Assembly (NCBI GenBank): GCA_044338255.1
Contig: JBIILZ010000043.1
Coordinates: forward strand, 1 to 29,206
Length of the DNA stretch: 29,206 nucleotides
Reading direction: 5' to 3'
Source of the DNA: CAIUVD01 sp044338255
GTDB lineage: Bacteria; Planctomycetota; UBA11346
The notes under the pieces were generated by a model that was given only the letters and a program-made list of their open reading frames with translations, did not search any database and had not been told where the DNA came from. Below are positions 8,004 to 15,793 of this stretch, one piece after another. Positions within the stretch are counted from its first letter, which is position 1. Every line of letters begins with the position of its first letter. The position numbers and the translations under genes were made by a program.

Positions 8004-11000
8004 ATGTCTGATACCCCCGATCTCGCTAGCCTAACCATCAAAGACTTACGTCTGATGGCCGGGACGCACTCGATTCACAACGCCAGCCGCATGGGCAAAG
8101 AAAAGCTCATCGGCGTGCTCCACGGTGTGCTCGCCGCGCGGGCCACGACCGCCGAGCCGGCGCCGGAAGCGACCCTCGTCAGTAATGACGGAGCCGCCGC
8201 CGCCCTCGCCCCGGTGGCTGAGGCCGTTCCGGTTAAGGCCGAACCCGCGCCCGCCATCGAGCCGGAAGTGATCAGTCCGGAAAGCGTCGCGACCTTCACT
8301 GCATCGGCCAACGTCGCCGGCTCGGATGAGCCCGAAGAGCTCGACGCGGCCTCGGTTTCGGCCTTTGCGGACGTCCCTGCAGCCGCCCCCGCCCCCGCCG
8401 CCGTCGCCGAAGGCGATGCCGCTGGTGAAGGTGCTCCTGGCGAAGGCGTTCCAGGCGAAGGCGTTCCAGGCGAAGGAGAGCCGCGCCGCCGTCGTCGTCG
8501 CCGTCGTCGCGGCCGTGGCCGCAATGGCGAGCGCGATGGTGTGGCCAATCAGAGTGAAAGTGAAGGCGCCGACGAGAGTGACGAGTCCGACGGCGACGAA
8601 GCCGGCGATGAGTCCGCTCCCGCTCCCGCTGCCGCCGCCCCGGCGGTGCCGGTGGCCGCCACCAGCGAAGCTCCGGTCGCGGATGCGCCAGCAGTCGGCG
8701 AAGCCGCCCCCGTGGTGCGTCAGCCCTTTGGCGAGCGTTTGGCGCGTCGCCCCGAAAGCCCAGCCGCTGCCGCTGCCACTGGCGCCGCTGGTCAGCCCAC
8801 CGCTGAAGCGCGCCCGGCGCACGGCGAACGGCGCTCAGGCGAGCGTGGTCGCGACAATGGTCGTGATCAAGGTCGCCGGGATCAAAACGGTCGTGAAAAC
8901 CGTGACTCCAGCCGTGATCAGGCGGGACGCGAACAAGGTGGTCGGGAACAAGCTGGCCGCGAACAAGGCGGCCGTGATCCGCGTCAGCCGCAGGCCGAGC
9001 GTTCTGCGCCGGTCGCCGGCGAGCGTTCGCCCCGCCCGCGCCTCGACGGTATCCAGCGCCCCGTGCCCAGCGTCCTCGATCGCCTGTCGGTGTTCACCCG
9101 CGGCATTCTCGAACTCTGCGATCCGTCGACGCCCTCCTGGGCCCAGCCGCGTCTGGCTGAGCTCCTCGCCGAAGCCGGCGTCGTGCCCATGCCCGCCACT
9201 GGTGCGCCGCACAGCGAATACCATCGCATCGTCGGTACCATCGCGACGACCGCGTTGCCCGCCGGCCAGATCTGTGAAATCATCGCCCAGGGTTTTGCCC
9301 TGCGCGGCGATCGCGGCGATCTCTTCTGCCTGCGCAAGGCCGATGTGCGCATTGCCGGCGTACGTAACGAAGACGGCGCCCCCCGTGCGCCGTCCGCGCC
9401 GGCTCCTGTGCGTGTAGCCCAGTTTGCTCCCGAAGCCCGTGCCGAGGTCGTGGTTCAGCAGGATGCGCCCGCCGCCCCTGTTTTTCCTGAGGCGACTGTT
9501 CCTGAGGCGACTGTCCCCGGGGCGACTGTCTCCGAGGCGACTGTCTCCGAGGCGACTGTCACCGCCGCCGTCGTCGAGGCTCCCGTCGTCGTCGAAGCCG
9601 TGATCGCGGAGGTTGCCGTCGAGGCCTCCGCCGACGGTCTGCCGCCATCGGTCTACCAGGAGCGCCCGCGTCGCGAGCGCGGCCGCCGTGATCGTGGCGA
9701 TCGTCGTGAGGCGTCGCCGGAAGCGGCTGCGCTTGCCGGCGAGCCCGAAGTCCTCGGTGCTCCAGCGGCCGAAGCCGAGCCGGTGATCGCGGAAGTCGCC
9801 GTCGAAGCCGCTCCGCTGCGCGTGCCGGTGCCTTCTCCCGGGCGCAGCCCGGAGCGTACGCATCCCCGTGAATCGGCGCTCACCGCCCAGCCTCTGCCGC
9901 TGACCCATCTCGCTACCGATGAACTGGCGGCGAAGCCGAAAGCCGAAGGCTTCCGCGCCTTGGGTCTGAATGATCAGATCCTCGCCGACCTGGCGGCGAT
10001 GGGCTGGAATGAGCCGTCACCGATCCAGGCCTCCGCCATACCCGTGGCCTTGTCGGGCAAGGACCTCATCGGCCAGGCGCAGACCGGCACCGGCAAGACC
10101 GCCGGCTTCGTGCTGCCGACCCTGCAGAAGCTCTACGCCCTCGAAGGCGAAGGCCCCGTGGCGCTGATGATGTGCCCGACCCGCGAACTCGCCAAGCAGG
10201 TCTACAACGAGTTCATCAAGATGGCCGGCAGCTCGGCGGCCCGCGCCGCCCTGATCTACGGCGGCGTCGACATGAACGAGCAGTACCGCGCCTTAGAACG
10301 CAAGCCGCACGTCGTCATCGGTACTCCTGGGCGCGTCATCGATCACATGAAGCGCAAGACGCTCGACCTCTCGAATCTCGCCACCATCGTTCTCGATGAG
10401 GCTGATCAAATGCTCGACATCGGCTTCTGGCCCGACGTCACCTACATCATGTCGCACACCCCGCCGCAGCGCCAGGTGCTGCTGTTCTCGGCGACCTTCC
10501 CCGAGCAGGTCAAGGAACTCGCAGAGAAGCACATGAAGGATCCCGAGCGGATCCAGATCGCGCCCGAACAGGTCACGGTTAGCAACATCGATCAGAAGTA
10601 CATTGCCGTGCCGCGCGAACGTAAGAACGAGCTGCTCGCGCGCTTCATCGAGACCTTCAACCCGCCGCAGCTGGTGGTGTTCTGCAAGACCAAGCATCAG
10701 ACCGACCGCGTCGCGGAAGTCCTCAAGCGCAAGAACATGAGTGCCGGCGCCATCCATGGCGACCTGCCGCAGTCGAAGCGTGAGAAGACCCTCCAGGCGT
10801 TCCGTTCGGGCGAGTTGCAGTCCTTGGTGGCGACCAATGTCGCCGCCCGTGGCCTCGACATCCCCAGCGTCTCGCACGTGGTCAATTATGACGTTCCGGA
10901 AACTCCGGAAGAGTACGTGCACCGCATCGGCCGTACGGCGCGCAACGGCGCCAGCGGCGTGGCGCGGACCTTCATCACCAGTGAAGACGGGCAGTTCCTG

Positions 11001-11171
11001 CTCGAAATCGAGAAGCACATCGGTTTGCTCTTGGAAGAAGAGCAGGTCGAGGGCTTCACCGTCGCCATCCCGGCGCCGGCCTCCACGCGCACCATCGCCG
11101 ATGCGCCCGTGGGTACGCCGCGTCTGCTCAAACCGTTGATCGGTGGCATCCGTCTCGGTCGCCGTCGCTGA
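8004..11171 (+). CDS. DEAD-box RNA helicase with Rho-N-like and GrpE-like domains
   Basis: A 1055-residue protein, more than twice the size of RhlE/CsdA-type helicases. Residues 8-43 resemble the Rho N-terminal/SAP-like helical module. Residues 45-345 are low-complexity and probably disordered: Ala/Pro/Glu-rich, a run of arginines followed by GRGRNGERDG, then RDQ/REQ-rich repeats suited to RNA binding. Residues about 350-455 resemble GrpE (see findings). Another acidic, repeat-bearing linker leads to the helicase core at about 650-1025: F650 of the Q motif, Walker A AQTGTGKT (692-699), PTRELA, DEAD (798-801), SAT, and HRIGRTAR (973-980). The C-terminus is short and basic. It should unwind RNA, e.g. 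in ribosome assembly or mRNA decay. It is divergent from the M20 operon across a 228-base gap (7776-8003) in which I see no clear promoter; no ribosome site precedes the ATG. Confidence 0.93.
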   Translation: MSDTPDLASLTIKDLRLMAGTHSIHNASRMGKEKLIGVLHGVLAARATTAEPAPEATLVSNDGAAAALAPVAEAVPVKAEPAPAIEPEVISPESVATFTASANVAGSDEPEELDAASVSAFADVPAAAPAPAAVAEGDAAGEGAPGEGVPGEGVPGEGEPRRRRRRRRRGRGRNGERDGVANQSESEGADESDESDGDEAGDESAPAPAAAAPAVPVAATSEAPVADAPAVGEAAPVVRQPFGERLARRPESPAAAAATGAAGQPTAEARPAHGERRSGERGRDNGRDQGRRDQNGRENRDSSRDQAGREQGGREQAGREQGGRDPRQPQAERSAPVAGERSPRPRLDGIQRPVPSVLDRLSVFTRGILELCDPSTPSWAQPRLAELLAEAGVVPMPATGAPHSEYHRIVGTIATTALPAGQICEIIAQGFALRGDRGDLFCLRKADVRIAGVRNEDGAPRAPSAPAPVRVAQFAPEARAEVVVQQDAPAAPVFPEATVPEATVPGATVSEATVSEATVTAAVVEAPVVVEAVIAEVAVEASADGLPPSVYQERPRRERGRRDRGDRREASPEAAALAGEPEVLGAPAAEAEPVIAEVAVEAAPLRVPVPSPGRSPERTHPRESALTAQPLPLTHLATDELAAKPKAEGFRALGLNDQILADLAAMGWNEPSPIQASAIPVALSGKDLIGQAQTGTGKTAGFVLPTLQKLYALEGEGPVALMMCPTRELAKQVYNEFIKMAGSSAARAALIYGGVDMNEQYRALERKPHVVIGTPGRVIDHMKRKTLDLSNLATIVLDEADQMLDIGFWPDVTYIMSHTPPQRQVLLFSATFPEQVKELAEKHMKDPERIQIAPEQVTVSNIDQKYIAVPRERKNELLARFIETFNPPQLVVFCKTKHQTDRVAEVLKRKNMSAGAIHGDLPQSKREKTLQAFRSGELQSLVATNVAARGLDIPSVSHVVNYDVPETPEEYVHRIGRTARNGASGVARTFITSEDGQFLLEIEKHIGLLLEEEQVEGFTVAIPAPASTRTIADAPVGTPRLLKPLIGGIRLGRRR
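9486..9560 (+). repeat. Five 15-bp in-frame tandem repeats in the helicase linker
   Basis: Five consecutive 15-bp units of the form (C/T)C(T/C)GAGGCGACTGTC encode (P/S)EATV pentapeptides in the disordered linker between the GrpE-like domain and the helicase core. A second set near 8439-8480 (about 15-bp units encoding GEGVP) lies in the N-terminal arm. Both keep the reading frame, so copy-number change would only lengthen or shorten the linkers. Confidence 0.85.
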
Positions 11172-11194
11172 AGTTGAAGGTTGAAGTTGAAGGT
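11169..11194 (+). repeat. 13-bp direct repeat, two copies
   Basis: TGAAGTTGAAGGT occurs twice in perfect tandem directly over the helicase stop codon and into the gap before the amidase gene. It would disfavour the upstream ATG at 11181 as a real start, since that ATG-like codon lies within the repeat. Confidence 0.8.
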
Positions 11195-11243
11195 TGCTGG
11201 ATCGCTGAACCCGTGCGGCCGCTCGCGGCCAGAAGCACTGATC

Positions 11244-11948
11244 ATGGCCACCGTGCCCCGCGCTCGCTTGTTTCGCTTCCTGAATGTCGTGCTCTTCCCG
11301 GCCATCGCCTCGTTGGCGATGGCGGGATGCATGCGCACTTCGCAGGGGGTCAGCGATCTCGATGCGATCATGCGTCCGCCGGCGGGGAGCACGAACACGC
11401 GGGTGCCTAAGCCGGCAACCCCGGCAGCGCCGGTGACGGCTACGACGACGATCGATAACAGCTGGTATCAACCGCGCAGCACGTGGTCGGCGCAGGCCAT
11501 CGATCTCTCCAAGATCGATCCGATGCAGCCGATCTACCGCATCACCGTGCACCACAGCGGTGATGCCGAGGATGTCACCGGCAATCCCCGGGTGCATCTG
11601 CGCGATATCGAACGCTATCACCAGGAAACCAAGGGCTGGGCCTGCATCGGTTACCACTTCGTGATTGCCCGCGATGGCACGATCTATGAAGCCCGGCCGC
11701 TCAAACACCAGGGCGCCCACGCCACCGGTGACAACAACATCGGCAACATCGGCATCTGCCTGCTGGGCAACTTCGACAATCGCCCCATCCCCAGTGCTCA
11801 GCGCAAGGCCCTAGAAGGCGCCATCGCTCGACTGCGCAAGCAATACGGCATTGCCCGCAAAGACCTCTACGGCCATCGCGACTTCAAAATCACCGATTGC
11901 CCGGGCCCGTACGTGATGGCCTGGATGCGGGCCTATAAAGGCGATTGA
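11244..11948 (+). CDS. N-acetylmuramoyl-L-alanine amidase, lipoprotein (Amidase_2/PGRP fold)
   Basis: A 234-residue cell-wall amidase that cleaves between muramic acid and L-Ala of peptidoglycan. The N-terminus (MATVPRARLFRFLN then a hydrophobic core) ends in AMAGC with C29 as the likely lipidated cysteine; the methionine at -3 makes this a slightly atypical lipobox. The catalytic domain spans about 97-234: zinc ligands H103 (ITVHHS), H211 (GHRDF) and C219 (DCPG), with GYHFVIARDG and GNIGICLLGNFD between them as in AmpD and T7-lysozyme-like enzymes. I chose the ATG at 11244 because it gives a standard signal sequence. It follows the helicase by 72 bases and may be read through from it. The product probably acts at the periplasmic face of a membrane, in wall recycling or remodelling. 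Confidence 0.92.
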   Translation: MATVPRARLFRFLNVVLFPAIASLAMAGCMRTSQGVSDLDAIMRPPAGSTNTRVPKPATPAAPVTATTTIDNSWYQPRSTWSAQAIDLSKIDPMQPIYRITVHHSGDAEDVTGNPRVHLRDIERYHQETKGWACIGYHFVIARDGTIYEARPLKHQGAHATGDNNIGNIGICLLGNFDNRPIPSAQRKALEGAIARLRKQYGIARKDLYGHRDFKITDCPGPYVMAWMRAYKGD

Positions 11949-11986
11949 CGTAGCCGATGAATGCTCCATTCTCCCGCCCTCCACCT

Positions 11987-12073
11987 GCGCGGATGGCGGA
12001 ATTGGCAGACGCACTAGCTTGAGGTGCTAGCGAGGTAACTCTCGTCGGGGTTCGAGTCCCCGCCCGCGCACCA
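11987..12073 (+). tRNA. tRNA-Leu (anticodon GAG)
   Basis: An 87-base class II tRNA. It has an acceptor stem (GCGCGGA with CCCGCGC; six pairs plus an A-C mismatch at the base), the typical leucine D arm (GCGGAATTGGCAGACGC), and a CTAGC/GCTAG anticodon stem with loop TTGAGGT giving anticodon GAG. The long variable arm, T arm CGGGG-TTCGAGT-CCCCG and encoded ACCA end complete it. It reads CUC/CUU codons. It is followed closely by a terminator. Confidence 0.97.
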
Positions 12074-12081
12074 GAGACAAG

Positions 12082-12114
12082 ACCCACGGTGAAAGCCGTG
12101 GGTTTGTTGTTTTG
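12082..12114 (+). terminator. Rho-independent terminator of tRNA-Leu
   Basis: An 8-bp perfect stem (ACCCACGG at 12082-12089 with CCGTGGGT at 12096-12103) with a 6-nt loop is followed by TTGTTGTTTTG. It starts 9 bases past the CCA end of the tRNA. Confidence 0.9.
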
Positions 12115-12317
12115 CTGGCTCCTATGAGCCTGTCGGAGATAGGCGCCCGAGGATGGCGAAGGTATCGAACGGCAGATCCAAGGCGGCAAGGCGGGCGGAT
12201 AGCAGCGCTGGTATAAGGAAATAGGTCACCATGCCTCGTCGGGGGATGCATTCCTACGAGATCCGCCATGGTGACGCTCGCTGACGGAAAGCGCGCTAGC
12301 AGAGCAGGGGCACGACC
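12115..12317. other. Degenerate spacer between tRNA-Leu and transposase remnant
   Basis: No intact gene is visible. A short minus-strand frame at 12122-12232 (36 residues) is too small to support. A 9-bp perfect inverted repeat, GTCACCATG at 12225-12233 with CATGGTGAC at 12267-12275, encloses a second arm pair, CTCGT/ACGAG (12236-12240 and 12256-12260). This makes a hairpin or possible mobile-element end. Its position beside a tRNA and a transposase fragment suggests the debris of an inserted element. Confidence 0.35.
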
Positions 12318-12513
12318 CCGGAGATAGATGGCGCTTCCTGCCTGGTAGTCGGGGATGAGGTCGGCGGGTTCGGTTCAGATGGCCTTGGCCAAGGTGCGGG
12401 TCTCGTCGCTGTGGGCGAGGTGCTGCCTGAGGTAGGCCGCGACGGCGGATTCAGCCCGGTAGGCGATGATCTTCAGGGTGGTGATAAATCGTTGTCGGTG
12501 CGGGCTGATGAGC
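12318..12513 (-). pseudogene. Transposase C-terminal remnant
   Basis: On the minus strand, 12513 down to the TGA at 12377-12375 reads LISPHRQRFITTLKI then IAYRAESAVAAYL and HSDETRTLAKAI. Past the stop the same frame resumes with EPADLIPDYQAG. These pieces match, from memory, the conserved C-terminal part of a widespread transposase-like family (KMVAYRAET..., then S-ADL-PD-AGTL). The in-frame stop, the missing start and the lost end mark a dead fragment. It abuts the first homologous residues of the STAS gene on the other strand, so the insertion or a later deletion probably removed the STAS N-terminus. The family assignment rests on recall and needs a database search. Confidence 0.5.
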
Positions 12514-12789
12514 TTGGGCCGCGATCTCATCTATCGCCAATTCATCGATCGCGGGATCACCCACGTGGTCATCGACTGCGAACGCTGCCTCATGCTGCCG
12601 AGCATTGCCTTCGGTACGCTGACCAGCCTCGCCCGCGATTTCCGGCGGATCCAGGGTACCATGCAGCTCGTCCATGTGAGCACCAAGATCCGCACCCTGC
12701 TGACGCGGACCCGGCTCGACGAATCTCTGCCGGTGATGGGCACCCTTACCGAAGCCATCCGCAAGACGACTAAGCCCGTCGTTCCGTAA
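12508..12789 (+). CDS. STAS-domain protein (anti-sigma antagonist type), N-terminally truncated
   Basis: A frame of 93 residues from the ATG at 12508 (open from an upstream ATG at 12466). It matches the STAS fold from its first helix onward: LIYRQFIDRGITHVVIDCE, then MLPSIAFGTLTSLARDF, MQLVHVSTKIRTLLTRTRLDESLPV and a final helix. The first beta strands, normally 15-20 residues, are absent. In place of the usual DSSGLG loop it has LPSIAFG, which keeps one serine and loses the aspartate. STAS proteins bind anti-sigma factors or act in transporters. The upstream bases read as a transposase remnant on the opposite strand, and homology starts exactly at that junction, so I regard the gene as broken; a working, shortened product is not excluded. 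The lipoprotein gene follows 65 bases downstream. Confidence 0.5.
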   Translation: MSLGRDLIYRQFIDRGITHVVIDCERCLMLPSIAFGTLTSLARDFRRIQGTMQLVHVSTKIRTLLTRTRLDESLPVMGTLTEAIRKTTKPVVP

Positions 12790-12854
12790 GCCTGAGCCGC
12801 TCACGCGCCTGCGAATCACGCTTGCCAAAACGGCTTTTGCACGCACCAAAGCAT

Positions 12855-14063
12855 ATGCACAAACGCATTGCGTTCTTCGCCAGCCTGACTTTCGGCCTGT
12901 TGCTTGCCAGTTGTAGTGTGCAGCGTCCGCCGGCAACGCCTGCCGCCTTGCAGGCGCGTCTAGTGGAGACCAGCACCTTCAATCGGGCATTCTACCGAGA
13001 GACCGTCACGCGTATGGTGGCGCGTCTCGACGCCGATGTCGCGGCCGGCCGGCCGCCGCGGCTGGATATCCTGCAATTGTCGGGTGGCGCGGAGTGGGGC
13101 GCCTTCGGCGCCGGGTTCCTGCACGCGTGGTCAGAGATCCCCGCCGGTGATGCGCGGGCCATGCCCGAGTTCGATTTCGTCGCCGGCATCAGCACCGGGG
13201 CGCTGATCACGCCCTATGCTTTTCTCGGCACCAAGCAGAGCCTGGCGCAGGTCGATGAGCTCTATCGCGGCAGCAACCCGGCCTATGCCCAGCGCCGGCT
13301 GTGGGGCTTCGTCGGCGGCAAGCACGGACTGTACGACATCGGCGAACTCGAACGCGTCATCCACGGCGATCTGGTCACCAGCATCGTCCCGCAATTGAAC
13401 GCGCTCACGGAGCCGGATCGCGTCGCCATGATCGCGACCACGGATATGGATCTCGGCTTGCTGCGCTTGTGGGATGTGCGCAAGGAGGCGGCGATCTCGG
13501 CAGACCGGCTTTTTACCGCCGAGCGCGCGGCGATCGCCATCCCCGGAGCTTTCGACCCGGTGGAGATCGACGGCTCGCTGCACGCCGATGCCGGTGTGCT
13601 GATGCAGTTCATCGCCCTGCCCGATCCGCAGGGCTTGGCGGAAACCATCAAGGCCTGGAACGCGGCGCATCCCCAGACCCCGGCGCGGATCCGGCAATGG
13701 ATCATCATCAACAACAAGCCGCATGAGCCGCTGATGACGGTGCAACCGGGTTGGACCGAGAGCCTGCCGCGGAGCATGGCGCTGATGGTCAAATCCGGCG
13801 TCATCGGGCCCTTGACCGCGCTCACCATGCAGGCGGACATGCTACGCCGGCAGGGCATCGACTTCGAACTCCGCTGGATCGCCATCCCCGCGGATCTCTA
13901 CATCGACCCCAACCTGCCGCCCTTCGATAGCCGCATCACCGTGCCGCTGTCCGACCTTGGTCGTCAGCAGGGAGCCAGCCAGGACGCCTGGCAGACGGCT
14001 CCGCCCGGCTACCTCGCCCGCGAAGCCGGAGATGCCGTTCTGACGTCCGGGCAGAAGCGATAA
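12855..14063 (+). CDS. Patatin-like phospholipase, lipoprotein
   Basis: A 402-residue protein with a lipoprotein signal (basic start, hydrophobic core, LLASC with lipidated C20). Patatin-fold features follow in order: a glycine-rich oxyanion loop (LSGGAEWGAFGAG), the nucleophile elbow GISTG with Ser113, and a DAG motif at D245 (LHADAGVLMQF) replacing the usual DGG/DGA. A DGS at 239-241 is an alternative second catalytic residue. The family hydrolyses acyl esters of phospholipids. The lipid anchor puts it in the periplasm or at the outer membrane. I chose the ATG at 12855 because it leads straight into the signal sequence; the frame extends upstream without signal character. It converges with the barrel gene at 14220 across a repeat-bearing gap. 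Confidence 0.88.
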   Translation: MHKRIAFFASLTFGLLLASCSVQRPPATPAALQARLVETSTFNRAFYRETVTRMVARLDADVAAGRPPRLDILQLSGGAEWGAFGAGFLHAWSEIPAGDARAMPEFDFVAGISTGALITPYAFLGTKQSLAQVDELYRGSNPAYAQRRLWGFVGGKHGLYDIGELERVIHGDLVTSIVPQLNALTEPDRVAMIATTDMDLGLLRLWDVRKEAAISADRLFTAERAAIAIPGAFDPVEIDGSLHADAGVLMQFIALPDPQGLAETIKAWNAAHPQTPARIRQWIIINNKPHEPLMTVQPGWTESLPRSMALMVKSGVIGPLTALTMQADMLRRQGIDFELRWIAIPADLYIDPNLPPFDSRITVPLSDLGRQQGASQDAWQTAPPGYLAREAGDAVLTSGQKR

Positions 14064-14096
14064 GCACAGGCGAAGCCATGCGCCGGACTCCGCGTT

Positions 14097-14136
14097 GAAG
14101 GTAACTGGAGGCAACTGAAGGCAACTGAAGGCAGCT
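14097..14136 (+). repeat. Four tandem 10-bp repeats
   Basis: Four consecutive units around the consensus GAAGGCAACT (GAAGGTAACT, GGAGGCAACT, GAAGGCAACT, GAAGGCAGCT) lie in the gap between two convergent genes. No T-rich tail follows, so this is not an obvious terminator. The remaining gap sequence (14064-14219) shows nothing else. Confidence 0.8.
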
Positions 14137-14219
14137 GGAGCGTACGTCCTCAGCATACGCAAGATCCAAGGCGAGCTCAGGTGAAGCGGATGAACTGCCG
14201 CTCTCTTGGCGGTGAAGTG

Positions 14220-14909
14220 TTACGACCCGAGCCAGATCATGACCGCCATGCGGATGAAGGTCTCCTGACCGGAGTAGGTCACCGATTGCGAAGTGGGGGT
14301 ACTGCCGTTGTAGCCGTTGACGGTGAGGGTGCCGCTGGTCCACAGCTGCAGGCCGGCCCCCAGCGAGGCTTCGAAGCGACGCCCGAGTACCAGCCGCGCA
14401 TCGGCACCGACGGCGGCGGCGTAGCGTATGCCGGGAACCTCATCGACGATGCGCACCTGGTCGGTCTGCACATCATCGATCGACAATTCATGGCGGGCGA
14501 TGCCGGCACGGATGAAGGGGGCGAGTGAGAGATCAACCGCCGCTTGGCGTGGATCGTCGGCGAGGTGCACGGCGAGCGCGCACTGCAGGTCGAATCCCAG
14601 GGTGCGATCCTTGAGTGTGCCGTGGGGCGTATCGCCCTCGCGCCAGTCGCCATAGAAGTCGATGCCGCCGACGGTCTCGACCTGCCGTAGGCCGTCGACG
14701 CGCGTGCGCAAGGCGAGCGCGGTGCGGTCGCCATGATCCCAGTTGAAACGTTCACTGCCGATGCGGAAATCACCGCTCGCCAGGGGCTCATAGATGACCC
14801 CCACGGCGACGTCCTGTCGGCCGATGGTGAAGTGCTCGACCGCGGATAATTCAACGCTTCCGAGCATGGCGAGGGCAATAATAGGCAGCGGAGTGCAGGC
14901 GCGAATCAT
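14220..14909 (-). CDS. Predicted outer-membrane beta-barrel protein, unknown family
   Basis: A 229-residue protein with an N-terminal signal peptide (MIRACTPLPIIALAMLGSVELSA, cleavage likely after SA-VEH or nearby). Alternating strands follow: VAVGVIYEPL, TALALRTRVDGL, GIDFYGDWREGD, TLGFDLQCALAVHL, AVDLSLAPFIRAGIARHEL, RYAAAVGADARLVLG, RRFEASLGAGLQLWTSGT and FIRMAVMIWL. This pattern suits a small 8-stranded outer-membrane barrel, though the C-terminus (WLGS) lacks the usual final aromatic. I chose the ATG at 14909 because AGGAA lies 9 bases upstream and a signal peptide follows directly. An earlier ATG at 14933 adds eight residues. It is divergent from the barrel gene at 14949 with only 39 bases between. 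I do not recognise a function. Confidence 0.65.
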   Translation of the reverse strand: MIRACTPLPIIALAMLGSVELSAVEHFTIGRQDVAVGVIYEPLASGDFRIGSERFNWDHGDRTALALRTRVDGLRQVETVGGIDFYGDWREGDTPHGTLKDRTLGFDLQCALAVHLADDPRQAAVDLSLAPFIRAGIARHELSIDDVQTDQVRIVDEVPGIRYAAAVGADARLVLGRRFEASLGAGLQLWTSGTLTVNGYNGSTPTSQSVTYSGQETFIRMAVMIWLGS

Positions 14910-14948
14910 GGATGGTAATTCCTGCAATTTCATATAAACCCCTCGCCT

Positions 14949-15731
14949 ATGAAATCCATCACCCCGACCTTCGTCGCTCTTTTCTGCATCACCTCGCCCT
15001 TCGCCTTCGCGGCTGAGGAAACGAAATCCTCCCAAGCCTTGGATCTGCGTGATCAGGCCGTCGCCCAGACCGGTCTGGATCCGACCCTGGTGCGGACCAA
15101 CCTCGGTGGCAGCTTCCGCAGCAACACCAACCATGACAGCGGCTCCGATACCAACCGCTGGGTGGCCACCGGTGCGCTTGCTAAGGACCACCTCTCGCTC
15201 GCTGGCGAAGTCCCGCTCTATGTGCGCTCCAACCCTGGTGCCGGCGATACCGTCAGCGGCTTCGGGGACGTGCTGCTGCGCGGCCAGGCGCGCTACCTGA
15301 TCGAAGGCGCACGCGTGGCGGCGGTGCTCGAGACCTCGCTCAATACCTCGACCAAGAACCTCGGCGCGCGAGCCAACGTGATCACTCCTGAACTCGCTGC
15401 CAGCAAGCACCTCGACGAGAAGCACACCGTCTCTGGCCAAATCCGCTGGTCCTTCGATGCCGGTCGTGAAGACGGCGTCGATGACACCAATCTCGGCGAG
15501 CTGCGCGCCGGTCTGCTGAGCATGTGGGGTGTCGAAGGCTTCACCAAGTTTGAGGGCCGCATCGATCGCGACTACGTGCACAACGAGAACGCCCTCACCG
15601 GCGTCGTCGCCATCGGTCGCAACTTCGATCTGCATCACACCGGCTACATCGAGACCACCCAGCCGCTCAGTCATGACGCGCGTGAGCGCCGTGGCTGGGA
15701 CCTCAATCTGACGTATCAGTATTCTTTTTGA
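14949..15731 (+). CDS. Predicted outer-membrane protein (beta-barrel)
   Basis: A 260-residue protein with a clear signal peptide (MKSITPTFVALFCITSPFAFA, then AEE). Repeated amphipathic strands with aromatic edges follow, and the C-terminus ends in a strand with a final phenylalanine (WDLNLTYQYSF), the usual outer-membrane assembly signal. Segments such as GFGDVLLRGQARYLIEGARVAAVLE and LETSLNTSTKNLG recall the phenol-degradation MetA-like/transporter barrel group, but the match is loose. No function can be assigned. It is divergent from the other barrel gene (14220-14909), so the 39-base gap must hold parts of both promoters, or the promoters lie within the neighbouring genes. No good ribosome site precedes the ATG. 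Confidence 0.75.
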   Translation: MKSITPTFVALFCITSPFAFAAEETKSSQALDLRDQAVAQTGLDPTLVRTNLGGSFRSNTNHDSGSDTNRWVATGALAKDHLSLAGEVPLYVRSNPGAGDTVSGFGDVLLRGQARYLIEGARVAAVLETSLNTSTKNLGARANVITPELAASKHLDEKHTVSGQIRWSFDAGREDGVDDTNLGELRAGLLSMWGVEGFTKFEGRIDRDYVHNENALTGVVAIGRNFDLHHTGYIETTQPLSHDARERRGWDLNLTYQYSF

Positions 15732-15793
15732 GGGTTGGTTGACGCCGCCGCGAGCGACTCTTGCAGCTCGCGGCCCGGGCGTAGTCTGAAGCC

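Noticed and set aside
8326..9417. A plus-strand frame overlapping the helicase N-terminal arm
   Set aside because: It is a low-complexity proline/alanine/arginine shadow of the helicase gene in another frame, with no independent signals.
10293..11720. A 475-residue minus-strand open frame opposite the helicase and amidase
   Set aside because: It lies antisense to conserved helicase motifs and the amidase domain, has skewed composition and no recognisable domain; such frames are common in GC-rich DNA.
12122..12232. A 36-residue hydrophobic minus-strand frame after the tRNA terminator
   Set aside because: It is too short, has no ribosome site and lies in a patch with other decayed sequence.
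14220..15674. A 484-residue minus-strand open frame that extends the barrel gene upstream
   Set aside because: Beyond 14933 it runs antisense through the real plus-strand outer-membrane gene with its signal peptide and terminal phenylalanine; the signal peptide at 14909 marks the true start.
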